Source: an uncultured Steroidobacter sp. (GTDB lineage: Bacteria > Pseudomonadota > Gammaproteobacteria > Steroidobacterales > Steroidobacteraceae). Taken from it: DNA of 12,253 nt. Of the stretch, positions 6,813 to 12,253 are shown in pieces; position 1 is the first letter of the stretch; each line of letters begins with the position of its first letter. Location: contig CAMLEO010000218.1 of NCBI GenBank assembly GCA_946478975.1, forward strand, positions 1-12,253, given 5' to 3'. The notes under the pieces were generated by a model. That model searched no databases. It saw nothing but the letters and a program-made list of their open reading frames with translations, and had not been told where the DNA came from. Both the position numbers and the translations under genes were made by a program.

Positions 6813-9698
6813 TCACACCGCCTCCAGCCTCCGCAGTTCCTCCGCCGATACTCGAACCGTGGGCCGAAACCGCTCGCCTTGCATGTATGTTTCCAGGCTT
6901 GCGACCAGTTGCCGGCTGACTGGATCCTGCGCCTCCGTACCGTCAACGGCGAAGCCGCAGAGGATGAGTCGACCGCGACCGACGAGCAGTTCGACGATCA
7001 AACCCAGCGGACGAGCGGTGAACCAGTCGTCGATGATTCGCACGACGGGTTCCGTGCCGGCGGGCAGAAGATCCAGTCGTAGTGCACCGGCGCGGTGGAG
7101 CAGATACCACCACTGCCAGTTGCTGTGACCTTCGGTTGGAAATTCCGCGAGCGCAGGATGGGATGGATCGCAAAGGAGTCCCAGAGTCGTGGGCGCCTGG
7201 TGCTGCGTCCACAGGGTGTTCCAGAAGATGCTGGAAAAACCGAGCTTCACTGGGCGCTCGGCGTAGTTGGCAACGCGCGAGCCCGGCAGGCCGACGAGCG
7301 CGTCGCCGCCTCGTTCGAGGTGCGCGATCAACACATCGTCGATGCGTTCGAAGCGCCGAATGCCACGCGATTGAGTTGCAGGATAGATCCACAGATCCCA
7401 GTCGTTCTCCGCCATCACGTCCCCGGCGTGCCTGATCATGACGGTGAGACGAGCAGCGCTGGCTTTCTCAGCATTGAGCATGGGCTGTGCAGACAAGCCG
7501 AGCGGCGCGTTGCCAAGTGGAATCGTGCGCGCTGGAAACGTTCCTTTTGCCAACTCGACACCCCCGGTGGTCCGGATGTTCCATTCGATGGTCGCATTCT
7601 CCAGCGGCGCCGCGCCGAAGTGCGCAACGTCGATAACAAACGGAAATGCGTCGCCCGAACGAACCACACGCGAGCGCAGCCGCGCGAGCGGGACAGTGGG
7701 CGCACAGAAGCGGCGATACTCTCCGCCGGTGACGTACCCCTTGTCGTCCCAGAACGGATCGACGACGCCGACCAGCGCCGTGCCCTGCCCCGGGAAATCC
7801 TGCAGGCCCAGCAGCTGAAACCCGCCCATTCCCTGGGTTCGCAGCGCGCTCTCGATATCTTCTTTATAACAAAGCACCTGCAAGCGGCCGGAGGCATACA
7901 GGAACTCCGGCGCATGCTCGCGCAAGCCGCTGTCGCGAAGCCGGTCTTCGAAAACGTCGAAGTTCTTTGCTTTCAGATAGCCGGTGTACTTGCGTCGTTC
8001 CGTCAGATTCGGATACACGCACCACTGACCGATCTCGTGGCTGATCGTGGGCACAGCATATTGCCCAACGAACCCACGATAGTCCGTCTCGGTTTCCGGC
8101 GGCCTGGCGTTGATGCGCGAGTGCAGTCCCTCGCCCCACTGCTGAATGCGAGGAACAGGCGTCACGTGAAATTGATTCGCATCGATGGTGGGCCAACCCG
8201 CACCCGCCGTCCACAACCGACGAGCATCGAGCGCCGCGAAGTGATGAACATACTCGGCGAGAAAGGCGTCGCGCTTAACGTTCTCCACCGGTTTCTGTTC
8301 ACCGCCGGGTTCGTTCGTCGGCGTCATGAGCAAGAACGAAGGATGATTGCCGTGAGCAGCGAGGACGCGAGCCGTCTCTTCATACATCCACTTATCGACC
8401 GGCAGCCCGCTGCCGACGTGCGTCGACTGATTGGCCCACGCAGTCTCCACTTGCATGTAAACACCCGCCTCGTCGGCCGCGTCGAACGCGGCTTCTGGCG
8501 GGCAATAGCTGTGGAAACGAAGATGATTCAGACCGTAGTCCTTGGCCCGCCGCATGACTCGCCGCCAGCTCTCGATATCGGTCGGCGGGTGGCCCGTCAA
8601 TGGAAAGATGCTGCATTCGAGCGCGCCACGGAACATCGTCGGCCGCCCGTTCAGCACAAACCCTTTGGGAGTCGCGACGAGCTCGCGCCAGCCGAAACGT
8701 CCGTGCCACGTCTCGCCGTTGGCGAGCTGCACCGATACCGGATGGAGCACCGGATCGAATTCGTCCCAGGGGCGCAAAGCGGCGGCATTCGCTTCATCCA
8801 AAGTGATCGATGCCTCGACCGTTCCATCTGCCCCACTCCACGTCACGGGAACGCGAGTGGTGCGGCCTGCAAATATGATGTTCGCCGCATCGATCGGCGA
8901 CGCGTCTTTCAGACGATGCACGATTCCTCGCACTTTGAGCGTTCGTTGCGTCAGCAGCGGATACAGATCGACGCGCTCGATCCACGTCGGCTCGGTGGCA
9001 TGCAGCTCGATGCGTCCTACGATGCCGTTCCAGTTTCCTTGCGTATGGTCCGTGATGCCGTGACCGTTGACGCCGATATCCACGATCAAACGATTGTCGA
9101 CTTGGATCGTCAATCGATGTGTACCGGGCGCGAGGACGCCGAGGTCGTAGCGATGAGGCACATGCAGCGCTTCGTTTCGCCCGAACGAGCGCTCATCGAT
9201 CCACACGCGAGTTTCCCAATGCGCGCGTTCTAGAAACAACTCGACGCGCTTGTTACGCCACGCATCTGGAATCTGTATCTCGCGCTGAAACCAGGCGGCG
9301 CCCCGATACCAGGTGTCCGGCTGCAGGAAGAACGGCACCTTGAAATTGTCCGGCTTCCTGTATCGCGCGTACTCCTCCGCGGTGAAGAAGGAGCGATCGT
9401 TGATGTCGCCGGTCCATGGAGTGGTCAGCGTGACCGGATTGCCGATACGCTGCTGTTCGAGGCTGCGGGGAAGAGAGGCGGAATCCGGCAACACCTGCTT
9501 GTACCAGCCCGCGCGGACGCCTTTATCCAACGGGTCCAGCGCAGCACGCCAGGTGGCGCTTAGATCGCTCGATCCATTTTCAGCAGTCGAAGCAAAGGCG
9601 GCAGTTCGATTCAGGCAGCTCAGCAGAGGCGCGGCGGCCAGCGATTGAATCAGTTGACGGCGGTTGATACCGGCGCCGTCGTTGTTGCTTTGGGTCAT
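6813..9698 (-). CDS. Tat-exported glycoside hydrolase family 2 protein (beta-galactosidase-like)
   Basis: A 961-residue GH2 enzyme. The N-terminus carries a twin-arginine signal (INRRQLIQSL, Arg13-Arg14) with a hydrophobic stretch and cleavage probably near AFA/S; a lipobox-like LLSC (Cys28) is also present. Domain order: sugar-binding jelly roll (about 90-235, WYRGAAWFQR at 130), Ig-like domain (about 240-345), TIM barrel (about 346-650) with RFHSYCPP (His396), acid/base Glu463 in TPTNEPGG and probable nucleophile Glu555 in SHEIGQW, then a C-terminal beta region. GH2 enzymes retain configuration and cleave terminal beta-galactosides, glucuronides or mannosides; the DgoD-like dehydratase in the same operon favours a galactoside. 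The reading frame stays open up to 9809, but ATG 9696-9698 is chosen because the Tat motif follows it, GAGAG precedes it, and the longer form would overlap the permease gene. It starts 13 nt after that gene's stop. Confidence 0.92.
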   Translation of the reverse strand: MTQSNNDGAGINRRQLIQSLAAAPLLSCLNRTAAFASTAENGSSDLSATWRAALDPLDKGVRAGWYKQVLPDSASLPRSLEQQRIGNPVTLTTPWTGDINDRSFFTAEEYARYRKPDNFKVPFFLQPDTWYRGAAWFQREIQIPDAWRNKRVELFLERAHWETRVWIDERSFGRNEALHVPHRYDLGVLAPGTHRLTIQVDNRLIVDIGVNGHGITDHTQGNWNGIVGRIELHATEPTWIERVDLYPLLTQRTLKVRGIVHRLKDASPIDAANIIFAGRTTRVPVTWSGADGTVEASITLDEANAAALRPWDEFDPVLHPVSVQLANGETWHGRFGWRELVATPKGFVLNGRPTMFRGALECSIFPLTGHPPTDIESWRRVMRRAKDYGLNHLRFHSYCPPEAAFDAADEAGVYMQVETAWANQSTHVGSGLPVDKWMYEETARVLAAHGNHPSFLLMTPTNEPGGEQKPVENVKRDAFLAEYVHHFAALDARRLWTAGAGWPTIDANQFHVTPVPRIQQWGEGLHSRINARPPETETDYRGFVGQYAVPTISHEIGQWCVYPNLTERRKYTGYLKAKNFDVFEDRLRDSGLREHAPEFLYASGRLQVLCYKEDIESALRTQGMGGFQLLGLQDFPGQGTALVGVVDPFWDDKGYVTGGEYRRFCAPTVPLARLRSRVVRSGDAFPFVIDVAHFGAAPLENATIEWNIRTTGGVELAKGTFPARTIPLGNAPLGLSAQPMLNAEKASAARLTVMIRHAGDVMAENDWDLWIYPATQSRGIRRFERIDDVLIAHLERGGDALVGLPGSRVANYAERPVKLGFSSIFWNTLWTQHQAPTTLGLLCDPSHPALAEFPTEGHSNWQWWYLLHRAGALRLDLLPAGTEPVVRIIDDWFTARPLGLIVELLVGRGRLILCGFAVDGTEAQDPVSRQLVASLETYMQGERFRPTVRVSAEELRRLEAV

Positions 9699-9702
9699 GC
9701 AG

Positions 9703-9707
9703 CTCTC
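9703..9707 (-). promoter_or_regulatory. Ribosome binding site selecting the Tat start of the GH2 gene
   Basis: GAGAG on the minus strand, 4 nt before the ATG at 9698 and inside the 13-nt gap after the permease stop. Together with the Tat motif it decides against the longer frame that starts at 9809. Confidence 0.5.
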
Positions 9708-9711
9708 ACGG

Positions 9712-11130
9712 TCAATGCCAGCTTCGCTCGATCTGTTCCAGGGTTCGTCCTTGGGTTTCCGGAAGCGAGCGATAGATGAAAACGAAGCCGAGCACGCAAA
9801 TGGCCGCATACAACCAGAACGTGAGTCCGGTGCCGGCGAGATTGTTCAAGAGTGGAAACGTGTACGTCAGCAGGAAACACGCCGCCCACAATGCCGTCGT
9901 CGCGACTGCCATGCTGGCGCCGCGAGCTTCTCCCGGAAATATCTCTGATAGCGCGACCCAAGTGACCGGTGCGAGCGTCATTGCGTAACATGCGATCGCA
10001 GTGACCACCAGCAGCAACAGCGGCCATCCTTGCAGCCCGGCGAGATAAGAAGCGCCTAGGACGATGTACACCGCGGCGAGCCCAGCGCAGCCGAGCAATA
10101 ACAGACGGCGTCGTCCCCAACGCTCTACTGTAACCAGCGCAACCAGCGTGAAGACGCAGTTCACCACGCCGGTAATGACGATGTTGAACAACGTATCGGA
10201 CACGGCATAACCGGCCGATGCAAATATTTCCTGCGCGTAGTTGAAGATCACATTGATGCCGCTCCATTGCTGCAGCACTGCCAGCGCGACGCCTACCAGC
10301 AGCACACGACGGAACTTCGGCTCACTCAGCACTGCACCGAGCGTGCGTCCCGGAGCCGCCGCCAGCGCCTCTTTGATTTCAGCGAGCGCCTGCTCTGCGT
10401 TGGCCTCACCATTGAGCCGGCGGAGCACCTCGGCGCTGCGATCCCAACGGGCTCGCTGCGCCAGCCAGCGCGGGCTTTCTGGAATCAGCACACAGCCGAT
10501 GAGAAACGCGACCGACGGCACGACGATGGCAGCAAACATCCAGCGCCAGCCGTGCGTTCCATTCCAGCTGTTGGCGATATCCGCAGCGGTCATGCCCGCG
10601 GCCACCGGCTCGGCGATCAGCCAATTGACGATCTGCGCCCCAAGCACGCCGATCACGATGGCGATTTGGTTGAGACAGACCAACTGCCCGCGACTCGACG
10701 CGGGCGCGATCTCGGCGATATAGAGCGGCGACAATCCGGAAGCCATGCCGATGGCAACGCCACCGAGAATTCGCCACGCGACGAATGCAGAGAAGCCTGG
10801 AGACAGCGCGGTGCCGATCGATGAAACGCTGAAAATCGCAGCGGCAATGAGCAAAGCCGATTTGCGGCCGAAGCGGTCGCTGAGCACGCCCGACCCCATG
10901 GCGCCGAACAAACATCCGATCAATGCGCAACTGACGGCCCACGCCTGGTCGGAAGGCGCGCTCAGGCCGAAGCTCGCTTCATAGAACGGCTTGGCCCCGC
11001 CGATCACGACCCAGTCGTAGCCGAATAACAATCCGCCCAGCGCCGAGACCGCGGCCGCGAGCCAGACGGCAGTCGATGCTGCTACGGGCGAAGAATCCTT
11101 GCTCGGGGCGCCAACATCCAGGGCATGCAT
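9712..11130 (-). CDS. MFS sugar porter (sugar:H+ symporter family)
   Basis: A 472-residue, 12-helix permease of the sugar-porter branch of the major facilitator superfamily. Diagnostic motifs in order: GGLLFGYD (32-39), DRFGRK between helices 2 and 3 (85-90), PESPRWL after helix 6 (217-223), QQWSGIN in helix 7 (287-293), ERWGRRR between helices 8 and 9, and PETQGRTLEQIE at the C-terminus (457 on). These are the hallmarks of XylE/GalP-like transporters, so it should carry a monosaccharide into the cytoplasm. The operon suggests galactose or a close relative. The frame extends upstream to 11247, but the extra 39 residues would lie inside the SDR gene and look non-natural, so the ATG at 11128-11130 is chosen. 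It has GGGGAG 11 nt upstream and lies 4 nt after the SDR stop. The GH2 gene follows at 13 nt. Confidence 0.94.
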   Translation of the reverse strand: MHALDVGAPSKDSSPVAASTAVWLAAAVSALGGLLFGYDWVVIGGAKPFYEASFGLSAPSDQAWAVSCALIGCLFGAMGSGVLSDRFGRKSALLIAAAIFSVSSIGTALSPGFSAFVAWRILGGVAIGMASGLSPLYIAEIAPASSRGQLVCLNQIAIVIGVLGAQIVNWLIAEPVAAGMTAADIANSWNGTHGWRWMFAAIVVPSVAFLIGCVLIPESPRWLAQRARWDRSAEVLRRLNGEANAEQALAEIKEALAAAPGRTLGAVLSEPKFRRVLLVGVALAVLQQWSGINVIFNYAQEIFASAGYAVSDTLFNIVITGVVNCVFTLVALVTVERWGRRRLLLLGCAGLAAVYIVLGASYLAGLQGWPLLLLVVTAIACYAMTLAPVTWVALSEIFPGEARGASMAVATTALWAACFLLTYTFPLLNNLAGTGLTFWLYAAICVLGFVFIYRSLPETQGRTLEQIERSWH

Positions 11131-11134
11131 CGTT

Positions 11135-11863
11135 TCAAAGTCTCCCCATTCGACCGCCATCCGCCACGATGTCTTCACCGGTGATGAAGCGAGCCGCATC
11201 CGAAGCGAGGAATGCCGCGAGCGCCGCGATGTCTTCAGCTTGACCAAGATCCGCGGGATCGATCACTTCCGCACCAGAGCGAATGTTTGGACTGTCGCGC
11301 AGCATCTGTGTATCGATGGCGCCGGGAAGGATGGCATTCACACGAATGCCCAGCGGCTTGCCTTCGATTGCTGCCGAGCGAGTGAGGCTCACCAAGCCGG
11401 CCTTTGCGGCGGCATAAGGCGCCACCAGCGGTGATGTCCGCCTCGCATGAACAGACGCGATATTTACGATGCAACCGCCAGGCTGCATGCGACGGAACGC
11501 GTGTCCGATGAGCAACGCTGCGCCGATCAAGTTCACATCTAACAAACGTCGCCAGTCTGCAGCGTGCAACTCGGCGATGGGCTTGTAGATCATCATCCCC
11601 GCGACGTTGACGAGGACATCGATGCTTCCAAACTCTTTGCAGGCTGATTCCACAACGCCCGACACTGCCGACTCATCGGCTATATCAGCAACGGTACTCA
11701 GTGCCCGCCCGGCGCCCGCGTCGATCAATGATTTCGTAACGCCAATGTCATCCGCACGCGCATCTACCAACAGGATGCTCGCGCCCTCGGCAGCGAACGC
11801 CCGCGCGGTGGCGAGACCGATTCCGCCCAGCCCGCCGGTGATGATGACGCTGCGACTCACCAT
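11135..11863 (-). CDS. Short-chain dehydrogenase/reductase (SDR), possible galactose or aldose dehydrogenase
   Basis: A 242-residue classical SDR. The Rossmann motif TGGLGGIG is at 9-16, an Asp at 34 after the second strand suggests NAD preference, NVAG is at 86-89, and the catalytic set is Asn111, Ser137, Tyr150 and Lys154 (YAAAK). It ends with the usual ITGEDIVADGG segment. SDRs of this size oxidise sugars, sugar acids or alcohols. Between a galactonate dehydratase and a sugar permease, oxidation of galactose to galactonolactone is the most economical role; oxidation of another aldose or of a keto-sugar acid is equally open. The frame is open up to 12124, but the ATG at 11861-11863 is chosen because the Rossmann fold begins right after it and GGAGAA stands 8 nt before it. 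The start overlaps the dehydratase stop by 7 nt, so translation is probably coupled. Confidence 0.93.
   Translation of the reverse strand: MVSRSVIITGGLGGIGLATARAFAAEGASILLVDARADDIGVTKSLIDAGAGRALSTVADIADESAVSGVVESACKEFGSIDVLVNVAGMMIYKPIAELHAADWRRLLDVNLIGAALLIGHAFRRMQPGGCIVNIASVHARRTSPLVAPYAAAKAGLVSLTRSAAIEGKPLGIRVNAILPGAIDTQMLRDSPNIRSGAEVIDPADLGQAEDIAALAAFLASDAARFITGEDIVADGGRMGRL
11142..11147 (-). promoter_or_regulatory. Ribosome binding site of the sugar porter gene
   Basis: GGGGAG lies at the 3' end of the SDR coding region, 11 nt before the permease ATG at 11130. Spacing is slightly long. It supports the short start over the upstream in-frame ATG at 11160, which belongs to the SDR C-terminal region. 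Confidence 0.45.
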
Positions 11864-12253
11864 TCCCGCAGTTCTCCGTTCTCTCCCCGCCACGCCGGAT
11901 TGCGCCAACGATGCGGATCCCGCGCCATCTCGCGCACCGCGCGTTCGTCGATCTGGACCCCGAGGCCGGGGCCTTCCGGAATCGCAACGGTGCCGTTGGC
12001 GATCGCGAACACTTCCGGATTGCTGATCAACGTCGTGAGATCCTCGGACGGCGAGTTGTAATGGATGCCGAGCGACATCTCCTGAATGACGAAGTTCGGC
12101 GTTGCCGCTCCGACGTGCAGACACGATGCGAGTGCCAGCGGCCCGATAGGACAGTGGGGAGCGAACGCGACATCGTATGTTACCGCCATCTCAGCGATGC
12201 GCCGACACTCGGAGATGCCTCCAGCGTGCGCGATGTCCGGCTGTGAGATGTCG
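11857..12253 (-). CDS. dgoD: D-galactonate dehydratase, C-terminal 131 residues (5' end beyond right edge)
   Basis: The frame is open to the right edge, so the visible part is the C-terminal third of an enolase-superfamily acid-sugar dehydratase. It begins DISQPDIAHAGGISE, the barrel segment that carries the catalytic histidine, then APHCPIGPLALASCLH, FVIQEMSLGIHYN with the conserved Glu, GPGLGVQID and a tail RWRNPAWR...EW. From memory of the E. coli DgoD C-terminus these segments correspond closely and in the same order. The reaction is D-galactonate to 2-dehydro-3-deoxy-D-galactonate in the cytoplasm. A dehydratase for a related aldonate such as arabinonate cannot be excluded without the N-terminal half. 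The stop TGA (11857-11859) overlaps the SDR start. The matching kinase and aldolase are not in this window and may lie upstream. Confidence 0.9.
   Translation of the reverse strand, partial: DISQPDIAHAGGISECRRIAEMAVTYDVAFAPHCPIGPLALASCLHVGAATPNFVIQEMSLGIHYNSPSEDLTTLISNPEVFAIANGTVAIPEGPGLGVQIDERAVREMARDPHRWRNPAWRGENGELREW
11872..11877 (-). promoter_or_regulatory. Ribosome binding site selecting the SDR start
   Basis: GGAGAA on the minus strand lies 8 nt before the ATG at 11863, inside the last codons of the dehydratase gene. It fixes the SDR start against the much longer open frame reaching 12124. Confidence 0.6.

Noticed and set aside
7095..9233. Long open frame on the plus strand (about 712 codons) opposite the GH2 gene
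   Set aside because: It lies wholly antisense to a well-supported GH2 coding region, its translation is rich in Arg and low-complexity residues with no domain signature, and such shadow frames are common in GC-rich genes.
9699..9809. Longer N-terminus for the GH2 protein starting at 9809
   Set aside because: The additional 37 residues overlap the permease 3' end and would bury the Tat signal, which must be at the N-terminus.
11131..11247. Longer N-terminus for the sugar porter starting at 11247
   Set aside because: The additional 39 residues are encoded inside the SDR C-terminal region, are Arg/Ser-rich and unlike any sugar-porter N-terminus.
11864..12124. Longer N-terminus for the SDR starting at 12124
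   Set aside because: The additional 87 residues are out-of-frame reading of the dehydratase gene; classical SDRs start just before the Rossmann motif, as the chosen ATG gives.

Overview
This window looks like chromosomal DNA of a GC-rich Gram-negative bacterium in the Pseudomonadota. The evidence is a TonB-dependent outer-membrane receptor of the proteobacterial type without a SusD partner, a Tat-exported glycosidase, and many signal peptides. A Steroidobacter-like gammaproteobacterium or a Sphingomonadales/Caulobacterales member would fit, but no marker gene settles this. All nine recognisable genes lie on the minus strand, so transcription runs from position 12253 towards position 1.

The first block (12253 to 6813) is sugar catabolism. 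In transcription order it holds the 3' part of a D-galactonate dehydratase gene (dgoD-like), an SDR oxidoreductase, an MFS sugar-porter permease and a large Tat-exported GH2 glycosidase. The genes overlap or are separated by 13 nt or less, so they are almost certainly one operon. The simplest reading is that GH2 releases a galactose-type sugar in the periplasm, the permease imports it, the SDR oxidises it, and the dehydratase converts the aldonate to a 2-keto-3-deoxy acid (oxidative, De Ley-Doudoroff-like route). The substrate is inferred, mainly from the dehydratase.

A 165-bp gap (6648 to 6812) follows. It holds a GC-rich 9-bp hairpin nested inside a perfect 11-bp inverted repeat. The downstream arm of that repeat lies 10 nt before the start codon of the next gene.

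The second block (6647 to 446) is a TonB-dependent receptor, a membrane-anchored parvulin-type (PpiC) isomerase, a HupE/UreJ-like membrane protein and a secreted DUF3604 protein that keeps the metal-binding motifs of the PHP phosphoesterase superfamily. Spacing is 18 nt, a 4-nt GTGA overlap, and 41 nt. All four products are envelope or periplasmic proteins with no obvious link to sugar catabolism. This set is the best candidate for an undescribed system: outer-membrane uptake, a chaperone, a possible metal permease and a metal-dependent periplasmic hydrolase. Its substrate is unknown.

After an 11-bp-stem hairpin (389 to 414), a further gene for a secreted protein begins at 197 and runs off the left edge. 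No RNA genes, CRISPR arrays, insertion sequences or transcription-factor genes were seen.
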